Origin: Bradyrhizobium sp. OK095
GTDB taxonomy: Bacteria; Pseudomonadota; Alphaproteobacteria; Rhizobiales; Xanthobacteraceae
Length of the DNA: 64,000 nucleotides
Assembly (NCBI RefSeq): GCF_900109945.1
Contig: NZ_FOBX01000012.1
Coordinates: 62,001 to 126,000, forward strand
Reading direction: 5' to 3'
Both the position numbers and the translations under genes were made by a program. Position 1 is the stretch's first letter. Each line of letters starts with the position of its first letter. The notes under the pieces are model-generated. The model did not search any database. It saw nothing but the letters and a program-made list of their open reading frames with translations, and was not told the DNA's origin. Shown in pieces: positions 17,672 to 27,168 of the stretch.

Positions 17672-19333
17672 TCAGGCCGAAATCGCCTTCGCCGAGCCCA
17701 CTTCATTGCGCAGCAGGAATTTCTGGATCTTGCCTGTCGACGTTTTCGGGATCGGTCCGAACATGATCGCCTTCGGCGTCTTGAAGCCGCTCATATGTGA
17801 ACGGCAGAAGGCGATGATCTCGGCCTCGGTCGCGCTGGCGCCGTCCTTCAGCTCGACGAAAGCGCAGGGCACCTCGCCCCATTTCGGATCGGGCTTTGCG
17901 ACCACTGCCGCGAACAGCACGGCGGGGTGCTTGTAGAGGATGTCCTCGACCTCGACGGAGGAGATGTTCTCGCCGCCGGAGATGATGATGTCTTTGGAGC
18001 GGTCCTTGATGATGATGTAGCCATGCTCGTCGAGCACGCCGAGATCGCCGGTGTGAAACCAGCCGCCTTCGAAGGCATCCTTCGTCGCCTTCTCGTTTTT
18101 CAGATAGCCCTTCATCACGATGTTGCCGCGGAACATGACCTCGCCGATGGTCTCGCCATCGCGCGGCACCTGTTGCATGGTCTGGGGATCGATGACGGTG
18201 ACGCCTTCCTCGAGCGGGTAGGGCACGCCCTGCCGCCGCTTCATGCTGGCGCGCTCGGCGGCAGGCAACTCGTCCCAGCCGGGCTGCTCGGCGCAGACGG
18301 AGGCGGGGCCGTAGACCTCGGTCAGGCCGTAGACATGCGTGAGCTTGATGCCGATGTTTTCCGCGCCTTCCAGCACCGCGACTGGCGGCGCCGCACCCGC
18401 GATCAGGCCGACGACGCTGCGCGCGGCATTTCCCTCCGACGTTTCTTTGGGCGCGTCAGGCGCGTTGATCAGCGTGTTGTAGACGATCGGCGCGCCGCAC
18501 ATGTGGGTGACGCCGTGCTGCTTGATCAGCGCGAAGATTTTGGTCGGCTCGACCTTGCGCAGGCAGACATTGATGCCGGCGGCGGCCGCAATGGTCCAGG
18601 GGAAGCACCAGCCGTTGCAATGAAACATCGGCAGCGTCCAGAGATAGACCGGATGCTGGCCGAGTTGGCCTGCAAGGATGTTGCTGACGGCGTTGAGATA
18701 CGCACCGCGATGATGGGTGACGACGCCCTTGGGATTGCCCGTCGTGCCCGAGGTGTAGCTCAGCGCGATCGCGTCCCATTCGTCGCTCAGCGGGATCGCA
18801 GTGAAATCAGGGTCGCCTTGTGCGAGCGCCGCCTCGTATTCGATCTCGCCGATGCGCTTGCCGCCGTTGAAGGCGGCATCGTCGACGTCGATCACGAACG
18901 GTTTTGGCCCGCTCATCTGCGCCAGTGCGTCGGTGATCACGCCGGAAAATTCGGGATCGACCAGGATGACCTTGGCGCCGCCATGATCGAGCTGGAACGC
19001 GATCGAGGGCGCATCGAGGCGGATGTTGAGCGCGTTGAGCACGGCGCCGCTCATCGGCACCGCAAAGTGCACCTCGTTCATCGCCGGGATGTTCGGCAGC
19101 ATCGCCGCCACGGTGTCGCCGACGCCGATGCCCTTGCCGGCCAGATACGACGCAAAGCGCCGGCAGCGCTCGTATGTTTCGCGCCAGGTGAAGCTGCGGC
19201 CTTCGTAGACGGTGCTGACATGATCGGGATAGACCGCGGCGCTGCGCGCGAGGAAGCTCAGCGGGGTCAGCGGCACGTAGTTGGCTTGCGTCTTGTCGAG
19301 GCCGATATTGTACGGGTTCTGCCGCTCACTCAT
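17672..19333 (-). CDS. AMP-dependent acyl-CoA synthetase (fatty/aryl acid-CoA ligase)
   Basis: 553 residues. The P-loop-like AMP-binding motif SYTSGTTGNPKGV, VYGLTEVYGP, the FHTGDLGVLDEHGY hinge region and the C-terminal catalytic Lys in PKTSTGKIQKFLLR are all present. The enzyme activates a carboxylic acid to its CoA thioester. Two ATGs compete: 19339 lies directly against the GGAGG sequence with no spacing, while 19333 is six bases away, so I take 19333 (MSERQNPYNIGL). It lies 21 bases downstream of the fused TRAP permease and probably activates the acid imported by that system or released by the cluster's enzymes. Confidence 0.93.
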   Translation of the reverse strand: MSERQNPYNIGLDKTQANYVPLTPLSFLARSAAVYPDHVSTVYEGRSFTWRETYERCRRFASYLAGKGIGVGDTVAAMLPNIPAMNEVHFAVPMSGAVLNALNIRLDAPSIAFQLDHGGAKVILVDPEFSGVITDALAQMSGPKPFVIDVDDAAFNGGKRIGEIEYEAALAQGDPDFTAIPLSDEWDAIALSYTSGTTGNPKGVVTHHRGAYLNAVSNILAGQLGQHPVYLWTLPMFHCNGWCFPWTIAAAAGINVCLRKVEPTKIFALIKQHGVTHMCGAPIVYNTLINAPDAPKETSEGNAARSVVGLIAGAAPPVAVLEGAENIGIKLTHVYGLTEVYGPASVCAEQPGWDELPAAERASMKRRQGVPYPLEEGVTVIDPQTMQQVPRDGETIGEVMFRGNIVMKGYLKNEKATKDAFEGGWFHTGDLGVLDEHGYIIIKDRSKDIIISGGENISSVEVEDILYKHPAVLFAAVVAKPDPKWGEVPCAFVELKDGASATEAEIIAFCRSHMSGFKTPKAIMFGPIPKTSTGKIQKFLLRNEVGSAKAISA

Positions 19334-19354
19334 CGACATCCTCCTTAAACCGCG

Positions 19355-21244
19355 TCAAAGAAATCCGATCGAGATCCAGGGGAAGACCGCGACAACGATC
19401 AATCCCACCAGCAGCGCCAGCAGATAGCCCCAGATCGGCCTGATGCCCTCGGCCGGGTCGACGCGTCCGATGGCGCAGGCGGCATAATAGCCGACGCCGA
19501 ACGGCGGGGCGAATAGCCCGATACCCATGGCCAGAATGATCACCATCGCATAGTGCACCTCGTGCACGCCGACGGCGCGGGCGATCGGAAACAGCAGCGG
19601 CCCGAACAGCACGATCGCCGGGATGCCCTCCAGCACGCTGCCGAGGATGGTGAAGGCCAGGATGGAGACGGCGATGAAGGTCGCCGCGCCCCCCGGCAAC
19701 CCCGTCATGGCCGCCGCCAGCGAGCGCGAGAAGCCGGATTGCGTCAGGCCCCAGGCCATGCCGGTGGCCGTGCCGATGATCAGGAGGATCGCGCCCGACA
19801 GCGCGGCGGTCTCGACCAGCATCGGAAACAGCCGCCGCCAGTCGAAACGGCGGTACACGAGGAGGCCGACCAGGGCGCCATAGACGATGCCGATGGTGGA
19901 AACTTCGGTCGCGGTGGCGATGCCCTCGACCACGGCGTAGCGGATCACGAAGGGCAGCGCGAGCGCGGGCAGGGCGACGATGAAGCTCTTGCCGATCTCG
20001 CCGGCATTGGCGCGGCGGACATGGCTCATATCCTCGTGGCGATAGCGCCACCATACCAGCATGCAGAGCGTGACCGCGAGCACCACGCCGGGCAACAGGC
20101 CGCCGGTGAACAGCGCCGCGATCGAGACGCCGGTGACCGAGCCGATGGTGATCAGCACGAGGCTCGGCGGAATGGTTTCGGTCTGGGCGCCGGTTGCCGC
20201 AAGCAGCGCGACGAGGTCGCCGGGCTTGGCGCCGCGCTGCTTCATCTCCGGGAACAGCACGGGCGCGACCGCAGCCATGTCGGCGGCCTTGGCGCCAGAT
20301 ATGCCTGAGACCAGATACATGGCGCCGACCAGCACGTAATGCAGGCCGCCGCGGACATGCCCGAGCAGGCTCGCCAGGAACGCCACCATGGCCCGCGCCA
20401 TGCCGGTCATCTCGATCAATAGCCCCAAAAATACGAACAGCGGCACCGAGAGCAGGATGAGGTGGCTCATGCCCTCGTCCATCCGCCCGACCAGCACCAT
20501 GACAGGCGTGCGCGTCGTCAGCGCCAGATAGCCATAGATCGCAAGGCCAAAGCCGAACGCAATGGGAACGCCTGCAAAGACGCAGAAGCCGGCGACGCCG
20601 ACGAAGAAGATGACGAGGTTGAGATTGCCGAGCGGCCGCAGATATGGCTGCGCCAGCCAGAACAGGCCGACGATGATGGCAACGGTTATCGCGGCCGTCA
20701 GCACCATGCGGACATCGGCGGCGCGCAGCAGCCGGAGCAATGCGAACACCGCCATCAGGCAGATGCCGGCCGGCAGCGCTGCGGCGCGCCACATGTTGGA
20801 GATCTGGAGCGCCGGCGTGGTGATGAAGCTTTCCTCGTAGGCGTATTCGGCAGACGGCCAGACGATCAGCGCCAGGAACGCCAGCGCCGCGCAGGTCGCG
20901 ACCAGGTCGAGCCAGGCGCGCGTGGCCGGCTTGGTGCTCGCGACAATCGCGGTCATGCGCATGTGCTCGGAGCGGCGGAATGCGACCGCCGCGCCCAGCA
21001 TCGCCAGCCACAGGAACAGGATCGAGGCGAGCTCGTCCGACCAGATCAGCGGCCGGTGCACGCCGTAGCGCGCGACCACGCCGGCAAACAGGATCACGAT
21101 CTCGGCGACCACCAGGATCGCCGCCGGGATCTCGACGGCGAGGCCGAGGATGCGCTCCGTTGAGGCCAGCAGAGAGGATCGGCGAGGGGGCTGAACAGCC
21201 ACCTCGCCCACCACTTCGGTCACCTGAACCTCGACATGAGCCAT
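19355..21244 (-). CDS. Fused TRAP permease (DctQ-DctM), system 2
   Basis: 629 residues. Residues about 20-190 resemble a DctQ small permease (IWSDELASILFLWLAMLGAAVAFRRSEHM region). From about 200 a DctM large permease begins (NLNLVIFFVGVAGFCVFAGVPIAFGFGLAIYG) and carries DctM marks such as ETIPPSLVLITIGS and FAPPFGVGYYAACAIG. Q-M fusions are a known TRAP variant. The gene starts 15 bases after its binding-protein gene stops. Confidence 0.92.
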   Translation of the reverse strand: MAHVEVQVTEVVGEVAVQPPRRSSLLASTERILGLAVEIPAAILVVAEIVILFAGVVARYGVHRPLIWSDELASILFLWLAMLGAAVAFRRSEHMRMTAIVASTKPATRAWLDLVATCAALAFLALIVWPSAEYAYEESFITTPALQISNMWRAAALPAGICLMAVFALLRLLRAADVRMVLTAAITVAIIVGLFWLAQPYLRPLGNLNLVIFFVGVAGFCVFAGVPIAFGFGLAIYGYLALTTRTPVMVLVGRMDEGMSHLILLSVPLFVFLGLLIEMTGMARAMVAFLASLLGHVRGGLHYVLVGAMYLVSGISGAKAADMAAVAPVLFPEMKQRGAKPGDLVALLAATGAQTETIPPSLVLITIGSVTGVSIAALFTGGLLPGVVLAVTLCMLVWWRYRHEDMSHVRRANAGEIGKSFIVALPALALPFVIRYAVVEGIATATEVSTIGIVYGALVGLLVYRRFDWRRLFPMLVETAALSGAILLIIGTATGMAWGLTQSGFSRSLAAAMTGLPGGAATFIAVSILAFTILGSVLEGIPAIVLFGPLLFPIARAVGVHEVHYAMVIILAMGIGLFAPPFGVGYYAACAIGRVDPAEGIRPIWGYLLALLVGLIVVAVFPWISIGFL

Positions 21245-21259
21245 GACGGCTCCAACGCG

Positions 21260-22279
21260 TTACGACAGCTTGCCGACGGCCTTTTCCAGTAGGTCCCAGG
21301 CCTGATCGCCATATTTGCCCTTCCACTCGGCATAGAAGCCGGCGGAACGCAGCTTGTCGCGGAACGGCGCCACCGTGGGCTGGTTGAACGTCAGGCCCTT
21401 GCCCGCGAGCTCCTGCTGGAGATTGGCGTTGAGCTTGGCGGTATCCTCACGCTCCTTGATCGCGGCGGCGTTGATGTTCTTGGCGACGATGGTGCGCACG
21501 TCCTCCGGCAAAGCGCTCCAGGCCTTGCGGTTGGCCAGGAACCAGAAGCCGTCCCACATGTGGTTGGTCAGCGAGCAGTACTTCTGCACCTCGTAGAGCT
21601 TGGCGGTCGAGATGATCGCCAGCGGGTTCTCCTGGCCCTCGACGATCTTGGTCTGGAGCGCGGAATAGACCTCGGCGAAATTGATCGAGGCGGGCGCGGC
21701 GTCGAACGCCTTGAACATCGAGGTCCACAGCGGCGACACCGGCACGCGGATCTTGAAGCCCTTGAAATCGTCAGGCCCGGTGATCGGCCTGGACGAGGAC
21801 GTGGTCTGGCGGAAGCCGTTGTCCCAGATCTTGTCCATGACCTCGAGGCCGGCTTTCTTGATCTCGCCGCGGACGAAGCCGCCGAGGTCGCCGTCCATGG
21901 CCTTCCAGACCGTGGGATAGTCCGGGAACGCGAAGCCGATGCCGTTGATCGACGCGGCCGGCACCAGGGTCGACAGGATCAGGCCCGACAGCGTGAAGAA
22001 CTCGACGCCGCCGGAGCGGATCTGGCTCAGCATGTCGGTGTCGGAGCCGAGCTGGTTGTTCGGGAAGATCTGGAGGTCGAACTTGCCGTTGGTCTCGGCC
22101 TTGATCGCCGCCGCCATCTCCCGGGCGCGCACGTTCAGCGGATGGGTGTCCGGCAGGTTGTTGGCGTATTTGTAGGTGAACTCGGCGCTCTGGGCGCGGG
22201 CCACATGGGGCGCGCCAATGCCGCCCAGGACCGCGGTCGCGGCAGAGGCCTTGAGAAGCGTGCGTCGGGAAAAGCTCAT
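21260..22279 (-). CDS. TRAP transporter substrate-binding protein (DctP type), system 2
   Basis: 339 residues. The N-terminus (MSFSRRTLLKASAATAVLGG) is a Tat-type signal, unusual among DctP proteins, which are mostly Sec-exported; cleavage is near ARA-QSA. The DctP core includes FKIRVPVSPLWTSMFKAFDAAP with the conserved carboxylate-binding Arg, and EVYSALQTKIVEGQENPL. It is the specificity subunit for the fused permease just downstream. It lies downstream of the carboxylesterase but after a 513-bp AT-rich gap, so it probably has its own promoter. Confidence 0.9.
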   Translation of the reverse strand: MSFSRRTLLKASAATAVLGGIGAPHVARAQSAEFTYKYANNLPDTHPLNVRAREMAAAIKAETNGKFDLQIFPNNQLGSDTDMLSQIRSGGVEFFTLSGLILSTLVPAASINGIGFAFPDYPTVWKAMDGDLGGFVRGEIKKAGLEVMDKIWDNGFRQTTSSSRPITGPDDFKGFKIRVPVSPLWTSMFKAFDAAPASINFAEVYSALQTKIVEGQENPLAIISTAKLYEVQKYCSLTNHMWDGFWFLANRKAWSALPEDVRTIVAKNINAAAIKEREDTAKLNANLQQELAGKGLTFNQPTVAPFRDKLRSAGFYAEWKGKYGDQAWDLLEKAVGKLS

Positions 22280-22792
22280 TGGGTCTGCTTCCTCGGAAGT
22301 TTGTTTTTTGTTGTGAGACGCAAACCTATAGGACGGAAAGTCGGAAGGTCATCTGCGATCTCGCGAAGCTCCGCTTATTGCAGCCGGACAACGTCACGGC
22401 AATATCGGCTTTCGCCACATGCGCCGGATTCAAAATGCGAAAAACAACCCCATGCACAGTAGCCGTCAAGAGCTGGCAGGACGGTCGAGGGGCGAACTGG
22501 AAACGGCGCCAGAGCGAAGGCACGGTGGCAGGAATTCCACCTAAATATTTGATCTGATTGTATATAAATATATTCCATAATATACCTTATGCGAATCCGA
22601 TATATGGCCATACAGCGGCCACGGCAGTCGGCCGGCACCGCCCTCAAGCGCGTTGGCGGTCGCATTGGGTTGACGACGCGCCGTCCGAGGCGCCTCGCCC
22701 CTCAGCAACTGCCTTCCCGGAATCACGGGCGCCACCTGCCCCCGGCGGCGCGTCGGAAGCCGCAAGCCAGTCAGCCGCAACCGGGAGCAAGG
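22280..22792. other. Long AT-rich intergenic region upstream of TRAP system 2
   Basis: 513 bp without a convincing gene. GC drops sharply around 22550-22590. That segment holds an inverted pair GTATAT (22560-22565) / ATATAC (22580-22585), a plausible operator. A 12-base palindrome, CGAGGCGCCTCG, lies near 22690. The region probably holds the dctP promoter with a long leader; decayed coding sequence cannot be excluded. Confidence 0.45.
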
Positions 22793-24454
22793 TCATTCGT
22801 TGATGCCGTAGAACGTCATCTCGTAATCGTGGAACAGCGCGTTTCGTCGCTCGGCGCTGGTGCCCAGATATGGCGAGGCGCTGGTCGCGCTCGTCGACGT
22901 CTCGGCGAACGACAGATAGGCGCCGTCGTTGGCCCGGCTGCTCCTGGGCCATGTCGGCAGGCCGACGCCATTGGGGTCGCCTGCCTTCACGAAATTGGCC
23001 CACATCGTCGAGGCCTGTTCCGCCAGTTCGAAATCGTAAGGCGCCCACTGGCGCTGGCCGGGCTCGTTCCGGAGCGAGTTGAAGGTGTACCAGAGGTCCG
23101 ACGAATGCCAGGCGCCGTAGAACTCGCGGTCGCGTCCGGGCGTCGGATGATCGAAGTAATAGACATAGACCTTGCTGGAGGGGTTTCTGGCCGTGAGAAG
23201 CGCGCCGGCAATCCGGTTTTGTTCGAGCAGCAGGTCGGCCTGGGCCTTGAGATGCTGGCGGTAGGCATCGCGCGGCGTCGAGGCCGGATAGAGCTTCTCG
23301 AACGCATATTTGGTGTAGAGCGCCTCGCCGAGAAGCTTCTTCCAATAGGCATGGAAGGCCGGGATTTCCATGACCTTGTCAGGGGCACCGTCCAGCGCGG
23401 TCCGCTCGTCTGCGACCGTGCCGACAATGACGTCAATGCCGTTGAGGGCGCCCTCCTTCAGCAAATCGACCGAGTCTGCGGTCAGGACGGTGCCGTCGAT
23501 GACCGCATACATGTTGCTCGTCACCGCATACATCTCATCAATTCTGGCCGGATCCCTGTAAAATTCCTCCGCGGGCAGCTTCCTCAGATCGTCCAGGCTC
23601 TTGCCGGGAAAGTATTTCTGGAAGACCGGGGCGGCAGCGTTGGTCTTGTCGGCAAGCGTCAAATAGTTCGGCTTGCCCGGCTGCGCCATCACGGTCGGGC
23701 TGGAGTGCATGATGGCGCGCTGAAACAGGCCCTTGGCCAGCGGCGTTGAGAGAATGCTTCTGACATTGCGCGATCCCGCCGACTGGCCGGCAATCGTCAC
23801 CCTGCCCGGGTCGCCGCCGAACGCCCCGATGTTCTTGTTCACCCATTTCAGCGCTTCCACGGCGTCCAGGATCGCAAAGTTGCCAGCACCCTGCTCGCCC
23901 ATGCCCGGCAAAGCGAGAAAGCCCATGATGTTCAATCGATAGGCTGCCGAGACGACGATGATGCCTTTGGCCGCGAGCCTCGACGCGTTGAACTCGACCT
24001 CGGAATTGTTGCCGTGGCGGTTGCCGCCGCCGTGGTAGTAGACCATCACTGGCAGCGCGCCGGTCGCGGGTTTCGTGGGCGCCCAGATGTTCAGATAGAG
24101 ACAGTCTTCGCTATCCCTGGGGTCCTTGGACGGATCCCAATAATATTCGTTGAAGTAGAAGCTCCCCGGCGGATTGGCGCTGGCAAGCTGGTAGCACCGG
24201 TTGGGCCAGGCCGAGCTGTCCCTGATGCCCGACCACGGCACGACCGGCTGCGGTGCCTTCCACCTGTCGGCGCCGACCGGAGGCGCCGCGAACGGCACCG
24301 CCTTGTAGATGGTGACGCCGGCGACGTCGGAAGGCCCGCCGACGATCTTTCCGCCTTCTATCGAGATTGGGGAATCGGCGATCTCCGCCGCGGCGGACGA
24401 AACGATCAGTCCTGCCAGTGCCGCAACGGACAGCATTCTGCTGAGCTTGTTCAT
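22793..24454 (-). CDS. Secreted type B carboxylesterase
   Basis: 553 residues with a Sec signal peptide (cleavage near SSAAA-EIA). Carboxylesterase/cholinesterase family marks: EDCLYLNIW (residues 116-124), the oxyanion hole VYYHGGGN (138-145) and the nucleophile in GQSAGS (Ser225). A Glu in the charge-relay region and a late His (GAWHSSDLWY) are present. The enzyme would hydrolyse an ester in the periplasm. It lies in the run that includes dehydroquinase, flavoprotein and two TRAP transporters, suggesting that it releases the acid that the transporters import; the substrate is inferred only from context. Confidence 0.88.
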   Translation of the reverse strand: MNKLSRMLSVAALAGLIVSSAAAEIADSPISIEGGKIVGGPSDVAGVTIYKAVPFAAPPVGADRWKAPQPVVPWSGIRDSSAWPNRCYQLASANPPGSFYFNEYYWDPSKDPRDSEDCLYLNIWAPTKPATGALPVMVYYHGGGNRHGNNSEVEFNASRLAAKGIIVVSAAYRLNIMGFLALPGMGEQGAGNFAILDAVEALKWVNKNIGAFGGDPGRVTIAGQSAGSRNVRSILSTPLAKGLFQRAIMHSSPTVMAQPGKPNYLTLADKTNAAAPVFQKYFPGKSLDDLRKLPAEEFYRDPARIDEMYAVTSNMYAVIDGTVLTADSVDLLKEGALNGIDVIVGTVADERTALDGAPDKVMEIPAFHAYWKKLLGEALYTKYAFEKLYPASTPRDAYRQHLKAQADLLLEQNRIAGALLTARNPSSKVYVYYFDHPTPGRDREFYGAWHSSDLWYTFNSLRNEPGQRQWAPYDFELAEQASTMWANFVKAGDPNGVGLPTWPRSSRANDGAYLSFAETSTSATSASPYLGTSAERRNALFHDYEMTFYGINE

Positions 24455-24584
24455 TCGTTTCCTCCCATGCGCCCGTTCTTGGTTTGCTGTCCAGATTGGA
24501 CCAGTCAGGTCGCAAGCACCAATGCCGTATCGGAATGATTTGAAAACTAAACGGCATGTCCGGAATGTCGGCCGGCTGTGCGCT

Positions 24585-26330
24585 CTAGCGCGGCGTCAGC
24601 AGTTCTGGAAACCTGCGCAGGGCCCCTGCAGCATCCATCGCAGCACACCATCCGAAAACCATGGCCGGGCCGATCATCGTGCCTGGCCCTGGATAAGTGC
24701 CGCGGAAGATCGAGGCTGAATCGGCTCCGACTGCGTACAGTCCGGACAGGATCCTGCCATCACCAGACAGGACACGGGCGCTCGAATCCGTGCGCAAGCC
24801 GGCGCTGCTGGCGAGATCCGACGGCCATACGGCGACGGCGTAATACGGACCCGGGCCGATCCGCCGCAAACAAGGGTTCGGTTTGCTGTTGGGATCGCCA
24901 TTGAACCGGTTCAATTCGCTCGCGCCGCGGCCGAAATCGTCGTCGATCCCGGTTTCGGCATAACGATTGTACCGCTCGACGGTCTGGACAAGCTGGTCGC
25001 GGTCGACACCGATTTTTTGCGCGAGCGCTGCAATCGTTTCGCCCTCGGTCAAATAGTTGGCCTGCAGGAACCGGGTCAGGTCCTTGCTCCCGGGATGAAC
25101 CATCCCGATGCCAAAATCCCCGATGAAGGCCCGGTCGCAGATCAGGAAGGCCGTCGCAGTCGACGACGCTGACGCATTCGAACGCAGCATCGCCGCGACG
25201 AAGTCATGATAGGAATCGGCTTCATTCACGAAACGGCGGCCCGATGTGTTGACGGCAAGCAATCCCGGCTTGGCGCGATCGAGCATGATGTGCGGGAACA
25301 CCGAGAGATGGCCGTCCGCTTGCGTCATCACCGAGCTCGGCATCCACAAGGCTGGACTATCGAGATCGTGCTCGACGACCGCGCTGACGCGCTCGGCCGC
25401 CAAAATGCCGTCTCCCGTGTTGGATGATGGCGTGAGCGAATAGCGCCGCGCGACCTCCGGAAACAGCCGTTCGCGAAGGTCGCGGCTCCAGCCGATGCCG
25501 CCGGTTGCCAGCACGACGCCCTTGCGGGCGCGTATCCTCACCTCTCCGGCCGGAGACGTGAGGACGGCACCGACGATGTCGTCGCCTTCGCAAATGATCT
25601 CACGAAGTCCGGTCTCAAATCGCAAGCCGACGTCGGCGCGGCGGACGCTGTCGAGCAGTCTTGCGACCAGCGCATTGCCCATGATCAGGCGCGTCCCGCG
25701 CCTGTGACTGATGCGATCCAGCGCATGCCGGGCGAGAAGTCCCACGGCGTGCCGAAAATTGGTCCAGTTGCGGAAGGGAGCCAGCAGCGCCGGAATGTCC
25801 GCCTTCCCGACCATCATGCCGCCGAGAACCATGAATTCGCGGCGTGGCGGCCTGACCCGGACGAAATCGTCGCCGAGCTTGCGGCCGTCGAACGGAACGG
25901 CTCCGAGCGCGCGGCCGCCGATCGCGGCGCCCGGAAGGTTTTTGTAGTCGGGGTGGACCGCGGGCGCCGCGAAACGGACGCTCGTTTTCTGCTCGAGATA
26001 GTCGAGAACGATCGGGCCCGCCCTAAGGAACATCTCCACGCGTTGGTCGGTCGCGTGCTCGCCGAGCATCGCGGCGAGATAGGTGCGCGCGGCCTCGACC
26101 GTATCGGGCGTTCCGACGCGCTGCCCTTGCCGGTTGCCAGGGATCCAGACGGTGCCGGCGGAGGTCGCGGTCGTGCCGCCCACCATGTCCGACTTTTCGC
26201 ACAGGACGACATTGAGCCCTTCGAGGGCGCCGACCAACGCTGCCGTCATGCCGGCCGCGCCTGCGCCAACGACCAGGAGATCGGTTTCGACGTCCCAGGG
26301 GCGATCGACTTCGCGATCGGCTTGCGGCAT
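24585..26330 (-). CDS. FAD-dependent dehydrogenase, 3-ketosteroid-delta1-dehydrogenase/fumarate-reductase type
   Basis: 581 residues from ATG 26330. The FAD-binding Rossmann motif is LLVVGAGAAGMTAALVGA (residues about 18-35), with EKSDMVGGTTATSAGTVWIPGN next. The middle holds GVVLATGGIGW, and the end GLYAVGADSASIFRGTYPGPGTMIGPAMVFGW, as in the KstD/FRD superfamily. The superfamily removes or adds hydrogens at a carbon-carbon bond next to a carbonyl or carboxylate. It starts 19 bases after the TIM-barrel gene ends and is co-directional with it. A role on a steroid is not implied; a cyclic or unsaturated acid is more likely given the neighbours. Confidence 0.87.
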   Translation of the reverse strand: MPQADREVDRPWDVETDLLVVGAGAAGMTAALVGALEGLNVVLCEKSDMVGGTTATSAGTVWIPGNRQGQRVGTPDTVEAARTYLAAMLGEHATDQRVEMFLRAGPIVLDYLEQKTSVRFAAPAVHPDYKNLPGAAIGGRALGAVPFDGRKLGDDFVRVRPPRREFMVLGGMMVGKADIPALLAPFRNWTNFRHAVGLLARHALDRISHRRGTRLIMGNALVARLLDSVRRADVGLRFETGLREIICEGDDIVGAVLTSPAGEVRIRARKGVVLATGGIGWSRDLRERLFPEVARRYSLTPSSNTGDGILAAERVSAVVEHDLDSPALWMPSSVMTQADGHLSVFPHIMLDRAKPGLLAVNTSGRRFVNEADSYHDFVAAMLRSNASASSTATAFLICDRAFIGDFGIGMVHPGSKDLTRFLQANYLTEGETIAALAQKIGVDRDQLVQTVERYNRYAETGIDDDFGRGASELNRFNGDPNSKPNPCLRRIGPGPYYAVAVWPSDLASSAGLRTDSSARVLSGDGRILSGLYAVGADSASIFRGTYPGPGTMIGPAMVFGWCAAMDAAGALRRFPELLTPR

Positions 26331-26349
26331 CCCGAGCCACCCTTCTCTG

Positions 26350-27168
26350 TTACGAAGCCGCGCGCGCCTTCTCGACCACGGCCCTGCCCGCCGCGAGTGC
26401 CCGACGCGCCCGCGTTTCGGCATCGACGGTTTTGGCCAGCTGAACGGTCGGAACCTCGATGCTGACGGTCAGGCTGTCCGGCATCGCCTTGGTCAGGCCG
26501 ACGAGATCGATGCCGCCCTCGCCCGGAAACATCCGTTCCTCGCGCGCGGCATGGATCAACTGCTCCGTCGGCGCCGGGCGTTCGGCCGGACCGTCGCAGA
26601 GCTGCCAATAGTGAAGCCGCTCGACCGGGATGGTGCGGAGATCCGCAAGCGCGCTTTGCGATCGATCGAAATGCAGCGCATCGACCAGAATGCCGGCTGC
26701 GGGATGGTCGACCTCGCCAACGATCCGCATCGCGGTTTTCAGGTCCGGAACGTTTGTCCAGGGCATGAATTCGAGATCGGACGTCAGGCCATAGGTCGCG
26801 GCCGTTTCGCAGAACTGCCGGTAGCGGTCGGAGAACCGCGCCAGATCGGCATCGTAAGCCGCGACAAGAATATGCCTGGCGCCGAGGCGTGCGCCGGTCT
26901 CGAAGAATGGCGTGAACGAAGCGACGTCCGTCTCCGGCCTGAACGCAACGACCTCGAGATCGGCCACCGTCACGCCGGTTGCCTGTAACCGCCGCAGCGT
27001 CTCGCGCAGGAGCGTCGCATCGTCCATCAGGCGATATGCAATTCCGCCAGGCGTTGCCGGCAGCAACCTGAGCCCGACCTTCTCATAGCCGCAGCGCGCC
27101 GCCAGTTCGATCATCGCGGGCGGCGCGAGATCGAGCACTGTCAGCGCTGCGAGCGAGAATGTCGCCAT
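26350..27168 (-). CDS. Xylose-isomerase-like TIM-barrel protein (sugar phosphate isomerase/epimerase family)
   Basis: 272 residues. The AP-endonuclease-2/xylose-isomerase-like TIM barrel is seen in CGYEKVGLRLLP, LGARHILVAAYD, GLTSDLEFMPW (metal-ligand Glu), GILVDALHFDRS (Asp/His) and PGEGGIDL (Glu). Members include isomerases, epimerases and 3-dehydroshikimate dehydratases. With the type II dehydroquinase close by, a dehydroshikimate-dehydratase-like role is possible but not shown by motif. Its start overlaps the previous gene's stop (TGATG). Confidence 0.8.
   Translation of the reverse strand: MATFSLAALTVLDLAPPAMIELAARCGYEKVGLRLLPATPGGIAYRLMDDATLLRETLRRLQATGVTVADLEVVAFRPETDVASFTPFFETGARLGARHILVAAYDADLARFSDRYRQFCETAATYGLTSDLEFMPWTNVPDLKTAMRIVGEVDHPAAGILVDALHFDRSQSALADLRTIPVERLHYWQLCDGPAERPAPTEQLIHAAREERMFPGEGGIDLVGLTKAMPDSLTVSIEVPTVQLAKTVDAETRARRALAAGRAVVEKARAAS

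Noticed and set aside
19334..19339. First ATG of the acyl-CoA synthetase frame as the start
   Set aside because: It directly abuts the GGAGG sequence, leaving no spacing; the next ATG at 19333 has six bases of spacing.
19326..21326. A 666-residue open frame parallel to the fused TRAP permease
   Set aside because: It is the same strand in another frame, Arg/Gly-rich, without domain features; the DctQM frame is unmistakable.
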